In this document: one piece after another, positions 10,632-21,699 of the stretch
Layout of the letters: the number at the start of each line of letters is the position of its first letter
How positions within the stretch are numbered: the stretch's first letter is position 1
Origin: Lineus longissimus
Taxonomy: Eukaryota > Nemertea > Pilidiophora > Heteronemertea > Lineidae
Assembly (NCBI RefSeq): GCF_910592395.1
Contig: NC_088317.1
Coordinates: forward strand, 13,394,001-13,458,000
Length of the DNA stretch: 64,000 bases
Direction: 5' to 3'
The notes under the pieces: model-generated
What the model was told of the DNA's origin: nothing
Databases searched by the model: none
What the model saw: the letters and a program-made list of their open reading frames with translations, nothing else
Translations under genes and position numbers: made by a program

Positions 10632-11918
10632 TAAAGGGAGACTATAGGCAGCAGCTAGGTAGGCAAGATAAAGTCATACAAATTTGCCAATAGGGGTCAG
10701 TCATATCTCTAGGCATGGCGCCAGTCTCTCTTAAAGCACAGTCAACAGGCATTTGGTCTTAGTATTTGGGTAAGTACAGAATCAAGGCAGCTCAGAGAGC
10801 AATGATTGAACGATGCTGTGGACAAGTCCAAGGATACTGCATCAGTCACGACCAACTTCTCATCAGAAAGCGTCACCACCAGCATATTCAATGTTAAGTT
10901 CCAACCTGTACCAGTCCAATGCACGCCTGTCATGGTCAGCAGTGGTCAGCTTAGCGCGATATGGAACATTCTTCCGAAACTCAAGCGAGGGAAGTCTGCT
11001 CATTAGCCTATCTCGCGCACTGCTCCTTCTTGTCAAACATCGTAGTGAAATCGTGGTACAGTGGGGCGTCCTCGAGGATTGCAGCTGGTCGGACAGACGT
11101 GAGGTGGAATGTGGGCGGCTGCACTTCTTCGTTGATGTGCGATGGCAGATAGCACAGTTGTTGCGTTGCATGACATCTGAAAGTGAATGTGATATCATAG
11201 AACTGAGGCGTTTGCAATGAGACTATAGGCGAAGTAGAAGCAAGGAGTGAAATGGGCCATCTTCCAGTGACTAATATACAGAGTAAGGGCACTGGGTGTT
11301 GTTAGATTCAGCATTGAATGTATTCCTCGTACAAGCGTGAATAGTGTGGACATACAGTGAGAGGTGAGAGACCCCTATTGACTACTTCTTATAACTTTAT
11401 CTTGGATATTATATTAGTATTGAACTTCTAGCCATGGAATATGAAGAAATTGAAGTTGTACTTGTAGGCATGGAATATGAAAAATTATTCAACGGTGAAA
11501 GACATTATTCCATGAGGCTTTGCCGTGATCGCAAAGGACGCGACGTGATTGGTTCACATGCTATGAGGTATGATAATGATAATTACCTCTATAATGCTAC
11601 TTGGATAGCGACTGTGTCGTTGACTGCAACAGTGGTCAATGTCAATGTGTGCCTGTAATGTCAATGAAGTATGATGAGGTGATGACGATAGTGCAATTAT
11701 TAAATATTGGCAAGAGATCATACTGCAACATAGGTCTTGTTTTTGACAGATGACTGTGCGACATTCCCATTGGGTCTTGTTAGAGTCAGCGCTGCATGTA
11801 TTCCTTGTACAAGCTTGAATAGTTGTGACCGACTTTGAGGGGTGAGAGACCCCTATCGGCTACTTCGTCTAACTTTATCTTGCCTACCTAGCTGCTAGCA
11901 ATAGTGCCCCTTTATCAA
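10632..11918. mobile_element. Inner TIR element within unit A
   Basis: CAGCTAGGTAGGCAAGATAA near 10650 faces its reverse complement near 11870-11895, within some 45 bases of imperfect inverted repeat. This defines a 1.29-kb segment nested inside unit A. Unit B holds the corresponding segment (about 14279-15560). It suggests a MITE-like insertion that predates the unit duplication. Confidence 0.55.
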
Positions 11919-12889
11919 GACTGAAACCCACTGTGCGGGGCTAAGAAATTACCTTTATAATCCTAGTTGGATAACCACTGTGTAGATGATTTGAAGAGTG
12001 CTCTGTGGATGTGTGCCTGTAATGTCAATGAAAGTATGATGAGGTGATGACGATAGTGGAATGACGAAATATTGGAAAGAGATCTATTCCTAGAAGAACA
12101 TATGTCCTGTTTTGACTAGGTGGCGCATTTTAGAATCAGCAGTGAGCACTGTGTGTAACATGGTGGAGGCACCGGAGATAATAACTGTGTCGAAAGTATT
12201 GTTATAGGGCCTTCCCTAGGCCCATGGGGTTAAATTTACAATCCACGATTGAAAAGACGTAGTTTGATCGCATTCAACTATAAATCCATTGAACAGTTGT
12301 GTTCCTTTAGTCAACCGATGACCTTTTGTTGGGCCATGATCGGGGATTGTAAACTGTAAATGTATTATGGACTGGGAGACGGGGGAAACACAAGTGAAAC
12401 TGAAATAGACCAAAACAAGTGATTTTGGGGCTTTGGTTTAGACGCATGCCCCACATGCGCTATGCGGGATTATACGGTTCATGTGAACTTGTTGACATCC
12501 ACATGATCTAGTGCTGTTATTGGTCATGGTACATGGTAGGCCTAATCTGCAGTAATCATCATGGCTATATGTTTCAGGAAAAGCTCGGAGTAAAATGAAC
12601 TGCCGATGAATAATGATGTTGTTCATGTTTAGGCCTACCATGTTTACTAGTACATATCCATAGGGTATGCACTGGCCAGTGCACTTTCTGCACGTCGTCA
12701 TGGTCATGTAGTATGATGTACGTGATACCTTGCATATTTTGTTTTTCGAATGCGCATGCTTTTTGGGCAAAATCACTTGTACCAACACTAATGAATATTG
12801 TCTTCTTATCCCTATGACTCCATACACAGCGAGGGCATTGTCCCATTCCCATCAAATGGTAACTTATTGTACCGTATTAGGGTAGAAGT

Positions 12890-13048
12890 TGGGGAGCAGA
12901 TACCTACCGCTGCACGCCTGTCATAATCAGTAGTGATGAGCTTAGCGCGATATGGAACATTCTTCAGAAGCTCAAGCGAGGGAAGTCTGCTCATTAGCAT
13001 ATCTCGCGCACTGCTCCTTCTTGTCAAACATCGTAGTGAAATCGTAAT
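12890..13048. repeat. Second partial copy of the 10905-11056 segment
   Basis: GCACGCCTGTCAT, TTAGCGCGATATGGAACATT and TCGTAGTGAAATCG recur in the same order and orientation as at 10920-11056, with a few changes. Unit A is thus internally duplicated. Confidence 0.75.
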
Positions 13049-13051
13049 GGA

Positions 13052-13077
13052 AAACGTCTGGCTTTGCGCCAGACGTT
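13052..13077. repeat. Perfect short hairpin AACGTCTGGC/GCCAGACGTT
   Basis: Ten-base perfect arms flank TTTGC. The same hairpin occurs in unit B at 16561-16586. Confidence 0.8.
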
Positions 13078-13443
13078 GAGACTAATAAGTGAAGAAGTAA
13101 TAGGTAAAGAACTTCTACTTGCGCGAGACTGCTCTGATAAAATTATCATTGCAGAGACTACGGTGACGTACACATATATTTTTTACAATCAAAAATGCCC
13201 TCAAAAGACGACATGGAATGATTATTTTATTGATATTTCCTACTATATACCTTCCAATTATCACTTTATACAAATAGATCGGCGTTAGGTCGCATGCTTT
13301 TCTTTCCTGGTGACACTATAAAGCAAAATAGTTGCAACCCCGTAAATGCGCTATAAGTCCAATAATAAGTGACGGTGACCCGTTATAAATGTTTCGCCAG
13401 CTTCGCTTTTTTGCCGCTACGCGGCGCGTTGGGCCCTTGCGTC

Positions 13444-13911
13444 AAGTTTTTTACCTAATAAACCTTGTTTCTATCCACAAATGTCAAGTTGAACAAATAA
13501 ACTTGGTTTTATTCCCTAAAATATAAGTTTTTCATCCAGTGGTAATAAACTTAGTTTTATAGCAAAGAATCTTGGTTTATTAACAATAACTGGACAAATG
13601 GCCAATAAACCTACCTTTTTACGTAAAAAACTTGGTTTATACAAAACAACTTAGTTTTTTGCAATAAAACCTGGTTTTATTGTAAAAATGTAGGTTGTTT
13701 TGAATAACTGGACAAACGGCGTGCAAAAATCTACTTTCTATCGAGAAACTTGTATTTTCTACCTCGCCCCATGTACACAAATCTGCGATGTTATCGGGAC
13801 GAGGATGGGCAACCTCGGCACCACGTGGTACTTATGCTGCACTGCACTGCACTCTGTAAGCTAGTTAGTGAGGCCCTAACCTCATCCCAGATAACTTAAT
13901 GTAGGTAGGAT
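13444..13911. repeat. Central phased palindrome array and spacer
   Basis: Cores similar to AACTTGGTTT or AACCTGGTTT start at about 13608, 13629, 13648, 13668 and 13687, with less regular ones from 13461. TIR-like pieces reading AATAACTGGACAA occur near 13585 and 13702, so the spacer resembles a partly decayed end of the element. The last 170 bases (13740-13911) are unique. Confidence 0.7.
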
Positions 13912-16900
13912 CCAGAAGTATTAAGGTAGCAGGAAGGGTTGGGCGTTTGTGGTTTCTGAGTCTGAGGGGGTTGGTGTCTGTTGACTGTGCTTTAAGAGAG
14001 ACTAGGCATGGCGCCAGTCTCTCTTAAAGCACAGTCAACAGGCATTTGGTCTCAGTATTTGGGTTTTGATTGCCATGACTGTACCCCTGTAAAAGTCAGA
14101 GGAGGAGAAGTTTGGAATGATGAAAGCATTGAAGAAGAAGAAATGTTATTATTGAGGAAAGCAAAATTTATTATGAGACTAGAAGGCAGTGTCCTGACTT
14201 GATTATTTTGAAAATGGCGGTCTGAACACATTAAAAGGTGGAACATGGCATTTTATCGACTTTGAAGTGTTCCGCAGTTAAAGGGAGACTATAGGCAGCA
14301 GCTAGGTAGGCAAGATAAAGTCATACAAATTTGCCATTAGGGGTCAGTCATATCTCTAGGCATGGCGCAAGTCTCTCTTAAAGCACAGTCAACAGGCATT
14401 TGGTCTTAGTATTTGGGTAAGTACAGAATCAAGGCAGCTCAGAGAGCAATGATTGAACGATGCTGTGGACAAGTCCAAGGATACTGCATCAGTCACGACC
14501 AACTTCTCATCAGAAAGCGTCACCACCAGCATATTCAATGTTCAGTTCCAACCTGTACCAGTCCAATGCACGCCTGTCATGGTCAGCAGTGGTCAGCTTA
14601 GCGCGATATGGAACATTCTTCCGAAACTCAAGCGAGGGAAGTCTGCTCATTAGCCTATCTCGCGCACTGCTCCTTCTTGTCAAACATCGTAGTGAAATCG
14701 TGGTACAGTGGGGCGTCCTCGAGGATTGCAGCTGGTCGGACAGACGTGAGGTGGAATGTGGGCGGCTGCACTTCTTCGTTGATGTGCGATGGCAGATAGC
14801 ACAGTTGTTTCGTTGCATGACAGCTGAAAGTGAATGTGATATCATAGAACTGAGGCGTTTGCAATGAGACTATAGGTGAAGTAGAAGCAAGGAGTGAAAT
14901 GGGCCATCTTCCAGTGACTAATATACAGAGTAAGGGCACTGGATGTTGTTAGATTCAGCATTGAATGTATTCCTCGTACAAGCGTGAATAGTGTGGACAT
15001 ACAGTGAGAGGTGAGAGACCCCTATTGACTACTTCTTGTAACTTTATCTTGGATATTATATTAGTATTGAACTTCTAGCCATGGAATATGAAGAAATTGA
15101 AGTTGTAGGCATGGAATATGAAAAATTATTCAACGGTGAAAGACATTATTCCATAAGGCTTTGCCGTGATCGCAAAGGACGCGACGCGATTGGTTCACAT
15201 GCTAATGAGGTATGATAATGATAATTACCTCTATAATGCTACTTGGATAGCGACTGTGTCGTTGATTGCAATAGTGGTCGATGTCAATGTGTGCCTGTAA
15301 TGTCAATGAAGTATGATGAGGTGATGACAATAGTGCAATTATTAAATATTGGCAAGAGATCATACTACAACATAGGTCTTGTTTTTGACAGATGACTGTG
15401 CGACATTCCCATTGGGTCTTGTTAGAGTCAGCGCTGCATGTATTCCTTGTACAAGCTTGAATAGTTGTGACGAACTTTGAGGAGTGAGAGACCCCTATCG
15501 GCTACTTCGTCTAACTTTATCCTGCCTACCTAGCTGCTAGCAATAGTGCCCCTTTATCAAGAGTGAAACCCACTGTGCGGGGCTAAGAAATTACCTTTAT
15601 AATCCTAGTTGGATAACCACTGTGTAGATGATTTGAAGAGTGCTCTGTGGATGTGTGCCTGTAATGTCAATGAAAGTATCATGAGGTGATGACGATAGTG
15701 GAATGACGAAATATTGGAAAGAGATCTATTCCTAGAAGAACATATGTCTTGTTTTGACTAGGTGGCGCATTTTAGAATCAGCAGTGAGCACGGTGTCGAA
15801 AGTATTGTTATAGGGCCTTCCCTAGGCCCATGGGGTTAAATTTACAATCCACGATTGAAAAGACGTAGTTTGATCGCATTCAACTATAAATCCATTGAAC
15901 AGTTGTAAACACAAGTGAAATAGACCAAAACAAGTGATTTTGGGGCTTTGGTTTAGACGCATGCGCCACATGCGCCATGCGGGATTATACGGTAATGTGA
16001 ACTTGTTGACATCTACATGATCTAGTGCTGTTATTGGTCATGGTACGTGGTAGGCCTAATCATCATGGCTATATGTTTCAGAAAAAGCTCTGAGTAAAAT
16101 GAACTGCCGATGAATAATGACGTTGTTCATGTTTACCATGTTTACTAGTACATAGCCATAGGGTATGCACTGGCCAGTGCACTTTCTGCACGTCGTCATC
16201 TCATGGTCATGTACGTGATACATTGCATATTTTGTTTTTTGAATGCGCATGCTTTTTAGGCAAAATCTTTTGTACCAACACTAATGAATAATGTCTTCTT
16301 ATCCCTATGTCTCCATACACAGTGAGGGCATTGTCCCATTCCCATCAAATGGTAACTTATTGTACCGTATGGGCGGTATTAGGGTGGAAGTTGGGGAGCA
16401 GATATGAGATACCTACCGTTGCACGCCTGTCATAATCAGCAGTGATGAGCTTAGCGCGATATGGAACATTCTTCAGAAACTCAAGCGAGGGAAGTCTGCT
16501 CATTAGCATATCTCGCGCACTGCTCCTTCTTGTCAAACATCGTAGTGAAATCGTAATGGAAAACGTCTGGCTTTGCGCCAGACGTTGAGACTAATAAGTG
16601 AAGAACTAATAGGTAAAGAACTTCTACTTGCGCGAGACTGCTCTGATAAAATTATCATTGCAGAGACTACGGTGACGTACACATATATTTTTTACAATCA
16701 AAAATGCCCTCAAAAGACGACATGGAATGATTATTTTATTGATATTTCCTACTATATACCTTCCAATTATCACTTTATACAAATAGATCGGCGTTAGGTC
16801 GCATACTTTTCTTTCCTGGTGACACTATAAAGCAAAATAGTTGCAACCCCGTAAATGCGCTATAAGTCCAATAATAAGTGACGGTGACCCGTTATAAATG

Positions 16901-16952
16901 TTTCGCCAGCTTCGCTTTTTTGCCGCTACGCGGCGCGTTGGGCCCTTGCGTC
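13912..16952. repeat. Unit B of the tandem 3-kb duplication
   Basis: Near-identical to unit A but 138 bases shorter overall. The main deletions are near 15790 and 15905, relative to A at about 12157-12185 and 12300-12385. Smaller indels also occur, such as near 15100. Confidence 0.9.
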
Positions 16953-16966
16953 GAGGTTTAAAAATG

Positions 16967-17360
16967 TAACTTTTCTAAGAAACCAGTTTTTTTTTAAAAA
17001 ACTAGGTTTATTAGTAATAAACTTAGTTTTTTTTAAATAAACTAGGTTGTTTTGGTAATAAACCTTGTTTTATTGAATAAATGGACATTTCTGTACAGAA
17101 ACTTACATTTTATACGATTATGTGGTAAAAAACCAAGTTTTTTAGGTAATAAACCAGGTTTTTTAGCATAAAATCTTAGTTTCTGTTAAAAAACCTACTT
17201 TATTAGGAAAGAAAGTAAAAAACTTGGTTTTATTAAAGAAACTCGGTTTATTAGCTAATAAACAAGGTTGTTTTAAAAAAAACTATATTTTTTCCAAATA
17301 AACTTAGTTTATTAGGTAAAAAACCAGGGTTTTTTTGAATAAATCTAGGTTTATTTAATA
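16967..17360. repeat. Right phased palindrome array
   Basis: Core starts at about 16981, 17000, 17020, 17040 and 17061, then 17131, 17152, 17172 and 17192, and 17221, 17240, 17261, 17281, 17301, 17322 and 17342. Neighbouring starts are 19-21 bp apart. The distal half forms the right terminal inverted repeat. Confidence 0.85.
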
Positions 17361-17389
17361 ACTGGACACTCCGCTTGCCATAGTCACTT

Positions 17390-18088
17390 GGCTGTTCGCT
17401 TTTTGTACGATTGTGAGTCATGCACTTCTTATTCTGGGAATACTAGGTGGCAGACTTGCATACACGCCCGGCTTGCAGCTCAGATGAGCAGTGCGTCTTA
17501 CAGTCGTCTACAGATGTGGCTCCCAATCTTTTTTCTTAAGCCTGCAAGCCAATTTTTTGCTCGACATGAGGTATATGAGGATGCTGAAATAATATGCACC
17601 AATGATGATATCAAGGACCAAACTTCGTATGAAATTTATGACACAGAGAGTGATTCTTCGAGACGTAACAAAGGGGCCTACTCATGCAAGTTGCAATTTA
17701 TTTGACACCGATATCAATTTGAATCAATGCATCAAGCATTGACATGAAAAGAGGCATAATTAAATTATTTTCGAATAGTCATGGGTTACATTTATCATGT
17801 TTTAGAATATGATGCACATTCATAATGAAACAATCTACCATTAGATATAGGTTGCGTGCAATAGGTTTCGTACAGAAAAAGGCGCAATTTTTCTAGTAAA
17901 AGGCGCATTTTGTCCAGAAGAAGACGCATTTTTGAAGGGGGACGATTTCATGTTTTTTTTCCTTCCAACCTCATGGACATTCCTGATTCGACATTTTATA
18001 AAGCCCCAAACATTTTATTTTTGCTTTGTTTTGGCACAGATGAAGCCCTTGAAGATTTTGGAATAAGTTTTGAAGGAGTGCGCACTTT
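17390..18088. other. No gene recognised
   Basis: A frame open for 105 codons begins at 17388, at the transposon boundary. It has no recognisable domain and is treated as chance. Three copies of a GGCGCA-T-rich motif lie at about 17881-17935. Confidence 0.4.
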
Positions 18089-18089
18089 A

Positions 18090-18161
18090 GTTATAGCCAA
18101 ATCACTGAGCCATGTTTGTGACGCGTTTGGGATCTGTGGTTCGAATCCCAGTAGAGGCAAC
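18090..18161 (+). pseudogene. tRNA-like sequence (tRNA pseudogene or SINE head)
   Basis: A good B box, GGTTCGAATCC, at about 18138-18148 follows an imperfect A box TAGCCAAATCACTGAG at 18094. A final GGCAAC could pair only partly with the 5' GTTATAG. The acceptor stem does not close, so a functional tRNA is unlikely. Confidence 0.45.
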
Positions 18162-18258
18162 TTAATTCTAATCTATACTTATTGATTTTTTTCTTTATAA
18201 ATGTAATGAGCCAGCATTAGCAACCTGTGTTATCAAATATGAGGAGATAATTACTCGA

Positions 18259-18554
18259 GACTCACCGATATAAGACCGCTTTGGAATATGCAAGCCAAGC
18301 CCCCATAGATATAATGCCTTTTGTCGTTCGATGCCATTCAACACTGTTCAATCGAGAGAGCCAATAGGTGGGCGACACCAAGTTGTCTAACATTTCTGAT
18401 GGTCTTTGTGTCGATTTCACAGAAAGGGTTCAGAATGACAGGTAGATAGGCCCTGAGCCAATCACGTAAGAAGGGGCCTTGGGCTGTTTAATATGCATTT
18501 TGTTGGGGGTGGTCACGCCCAGAGATAATGAACCGGTGTAAGATCGGTGAGTCT
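18259..18554. mobile_element. MITE with 22-bp TIRs (about 295 bp)
   Basis: AGACTCACCGATATAAGACCG at the left end faces its near-perfect reverse complement at 18532-18553. There is no coding potential. The target duplication is unclear. Confidence 0.6.
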
Positions 18555-18671
18555 AAAGTATATTTGATTGATATTCCATTTGTGTTACATGAAATATTTG
18601 AAAGTGGTTTCCGTTTCCGAACGGTTTTTAGTAGTCAGTCGATAATTTCAATTGAGAAAACTCCATATAGG

Positions 18672-21158
18672 TATACTCTAAAACCTTGTTTTTATGGGTA
18701 CAAGTGTCCACCTCATTAAAATCTTGCGTGACCGGCCCAATCATTTCACATGCATGGTGTCTTTACAATGGGACCTTACCATGATTGGCTAAGGTCGGGT
18801 TCTCTATGAATGTCTGAAGGAACTTCGCTCAGTCGCTTGTCGGGTCGTGAAATCGACATGTAGTCTGGATTTGAAATTGATCCCATTTGATGAGAAGGCC
18901 TATTGCAACCCGCGGTTTTATACAGGGTGGCTCCAAAAATTAATCGGTGAATTGATTTATTGGGATTGGAAGGTTTGGGGCGAGATCTGGGATAAATGCG
19001 AGTTTAAGGAAATCCTAAGACTAACGTTACCGTTAGCGCTATTGTAGTATGGACTTGTCATGTAAGAGTGCTTTCACGAGAGGTTAAGAACTGGCTCCGA
19101 TAACACAATCCCTAGGCGTTAACACCACCTTTTACGCTAAAAATGCACATGAAAACCTGTGTTAACGTTAGCGAATGCTAGGCTTACGGTGCCAGTTCCG
19201 AACATAAGAATTACTCTAGAGTTCCACAGGTTTTGGATAGGGTAATTGTCGAAAAATCAAGTAAGCAAGATTCTCCTTTCATAGTCATTTATTCTCCTTG
19301 AATACTTCTTCATCACAATTAAGATTGCTGTTTCCACTATTTATCCATAGATTACGAGAACAATTCTGAAACAATAATTAAGGACTCCTGCAGTAGTTAC
19401 CCCCAAATCCTAAACGGACACTTTAAGTTTTACATGTCATAATGCTCAACGTCCAAATGATAAGAGTTCAGTCCATATTAATTTCGACCCTTTCAACCTG
19501 TACGAATTCCAGACTCGGTTCCTCCTCTTCCTTATCCTCCTCAAGGTTGGTGAATGGCCCAGCTTTAATAGGGACAGGTCGCAATGCCATCTCCAAACCT
19601 TTTTCAATCACGGCCCCATCAACAGCAGCCCAAGCCTCACTTACAATGGTGACAACATCCATCAGCTGAATTGGTTCGCATCGGCCCTCTCTATCCGTGT
19701 GGTTCTTTTTCTATGCTTTCCACCTCTTGCGCATATGGTTCTTGAGGGATCTCATGACAGTCAGGTCCAGGGGTTGGACAAGTGATGTACAACTGGCGGG
19801 AATGAAATCGAGGATTCCCCCAAGGTTCATAGTTTGCACACCGAAATTTTCCGTTCGATGAACCCGGTACCGATCTACCAGTAACAAAAACTGTTCAGCC
19901 TCTTCTGCGGTTAGATACGGTTGGAAGGCGTGTTCAAACCAGTGTTCGGCTGTCTCCTCCTTCATCCAACCTGTTGCTGATGAAGTTATGACCACGTTTT
20001 CTGGTAGCTCCTGGTCCGCCAAGGCTGCAAGCTGCCTGACGAATCCTTTATTTGGGAAAGTCACGTGAGCCGCCACTTTTCCGCCGGTTGCAGTGATTGC
20101 AAGAGTAACTGTACATCCAAGTTTGGTGTTGGACCTTGAGGTGCGGATGTCCACGGACTTTGCTCCCTTTATGCTGCATGTGTACGTTGGTCGTAGCTCA
20201 AACGTTTTATCCATGTTAAAGAGAAGTCTCATCGGAATTTCGAATCGGTCGATCGTGTCCGTGACGTTGTCTCTGAACACTTTCACACGATTGGCGGCAT
20301 CAGCTGGGAGGGTGGTCGTATTTTTGTTAGCTTTCCGGAATTAAATTTTCTTCCGGTCCATAAAGTTCGCCACCCAGCCGTTCGAAGCGTGGAATTCGTG
20401 CATGACTGGTCGAGTCCGGATGAAATCTTGTCTATCGTCAGCGGGTAACGCGTGCCACCAGTCTTCGAAAATTGACATAGCTTTCTCTTGGACGTCTTCG
20501 ACGGCGACAGGCAGCCTTTTTTCTCTGACCCCTCTAAACCAGACGATTAGTCTCTCTTCAACATCAGGCCAAAGACCAACGTTCCCCTCTTTTACGTGTC
20601 GGACTTTGCCTTTTCCTTCACCAGCTTTTTCTTCTAGTTCTTCCAAATTCCATTTCTGCATTGTTCGGACTGAGATTCCATAGTGTTCTGCAAATTCACG
20701 CATGTTGTTGACGGTTCCGTCCAACAGCGCAGCCTCAAGGTCCTGCAAGTAGGCTATTTTCTCTCTAACTGTATAACTTCTCCGGCGTTTTTGCAATGGC
20801 TCTTGACCATCCATCTTCACAATTGGCAAAGTGAGCAACTGAAACTAGATACCCGCTTATACAGGCCTAGGATGACTTTGAGGACATATAGGAAAGAAGA
20901 CACGATATCTGTCTGCCACTCTTGCGCAATTGGTGACAAAACCTATCAGTCGAAACGATCGTCGTAATCGGCCGCGGACACCTTGAAATTGACCATACTG
21001 AAGTCGGCCAGATGTCATTCTGCCTCGGTGGTAGGCCCATTGGCCATGCCTTTGAATAGATCTTAGTAGCCCTTTTATAGTGTGATTTGGGGGGCGTGAT
21101 CTATTCCATCGACTGGAATATTGGATGTGTACCCATAAAAACAAGGTTTTACAGTATA
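18672..21158 (-). mobile_element. Tigger/pogo-type DNA transposon
   Basis: TIRs of about 31 bases read TATACTCTAAAACCTTG and continue TTTTTATGGGTACA (18672-18702), with the reverse complement at 21128-21158. Flanking TA dinucleotides fit the TA target of Tc1/mariner/pogo elements. The transposase at 19468-20838 lies between them on the - strand. Confidence 0.8.
19468..20838 (-). pseudogene. Tigger/pogo-like transposase with two in-frame stops
   Basis: One frame of 457 codons runs from 20838 to 19468, interrupted only by TAA at 20341-20343 and TAG at 19711-19713. Domains in order: a psq-type helix-turn-helix (YTVREKIAYLQDLE, then YGISVRTMQKW), a CENP-B-like second DNA-binding region, then a DDE_1 catalytic core. 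The core has the first Asp in FNMDKTFEL, the second in LLLVDRYRVH and the third in SLVQPLDLTV. The C-terminus is acidic (EEDKEEEEPS). The second and third aspartates appear retained, although the usual D-N after the second Asp is changed to D-R. Length is normal for the family. Two nonsense codons and no frameshift suggest fairly recent inactivation. Confidence 0.85.
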
Positions 21159-21695
21159 TATATATATATATAATTGTTTATTCCTCCTATTACAGAAGAC
21201 AAAATAACAGATTAATATTTACAAGAACAGAATAAATCTAACATTAACATTTGGGAACAGTGAATACTAGTGTACAGTAAATACAGCATACGATACAATG
21301 TAGGCCGATACCCTCGGCCAATCGGTGTTGTTCACTGTTACTTATTTAGATCACAAACCAGCATTCGGCGGAGATACGTCGGAGATCGATATTCTCTTCG
21401 AAATCGAAGTTCACTAACTGTTTGCCGAGGATGGTTTCGGCCAAGCCTTCGTTATCTAGGTTCCAGAGGTGAGTGCTCAGGGGCACATAGCACTCATCCA
21501 CCACCTGCTCCCAAAACTGTTCGCGGTTCGCACTAAATCCGCTGCACTCACCAAAGAAATGGACGTGCGGGTCATTGAAAGACTTTAGACAGCGTGAGCA
21601 CTCAGCACTTATTGCTGTAGGGGTGCTTAGTGTGCAAGACCGGTCAGCTAGTCGAAAAACCGTGGGCCTCTTTGAGGCTATACGTACAGGGACTT
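21159..21695 (-). pseudogene. 5'-truncated LINE 3' end (CR1/L2-like, zinc-finger tail)
   Basis: A - strand frame from about 21690 to a stop at about 21348 includes CSRCLKSFNDPHVHFFGEC and later ISAECWFVI. This is clearly homologous to the C-terminal finger region of the LINE at 30417-30740, which has CPRC, DPHVHFF and IDAECWMVY. The 3' tail AGGAATAAACAATTATATA also matches that element. Only the last 120 or so codons are present. The TA-rich tail merges with the right end of the Tigger element. Confidence 0.75.
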
Positions 21696-21699
21696 AAAT

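Larger units (their letters stand above)
10265..13443. repeat. Unit A of the tandem 3-kb duplication
   Basis: It starts CCAGAAGTATTAAGGTAGC and ends GGGCCCTTGCGTC. It matches unit B at an offset of 3647, falling to 3509 after deletions in B. About seven substitutions were seen across the first 860 bases. Open frames of 60-135 codons on both strands (for example 10813-11220 and 10863-11198) overlap each other and match no known protein. Confidence 0.9.
10113..17381. mobile_element. 7.3-kb TIR element with two internal 3-kb units
   Basis: The left end 10113-10266 and right end about 17215-17381 are inverted repeats of some 160 bases. They begin ATGGCAAGCGGAGTGTCCAG and then run through the palindromic arrays. 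AGTCACTT occurs immediately outside both ends (10105-10112 and 17382-17389), consistent with an 8-bp target duplication. Inside are unit A (10265-13443), an array spacer (13444-13911), unit B (13912-16952) and a right array. No open frame longer than 135 codons and no recognisable transposase is present. It is therefore probably a non-autonomous or composite element. An 8-bp duplication is seen with hAT, P and a few other superfamilies, and the termini do not let me choose. Confidence 0.75.

Noticed and set aside
10361-11292. Overlapping open frames on both strands of unit A, repeated in unit B
   Set aside because: They overlap antisense, have no recognisable domain, and their repetition only reflects the duplication of the units.
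17388-17705. 105-codon + strand frame beside the transposon boundary
   Set aside because: It begins in the target-duplication flank without a clear ATG context and shows no known motif.
18090-18161. Functional tRNA gene
   Set aside because: The B box is good but the acceptor stem does not pair and the A box is imperfect.
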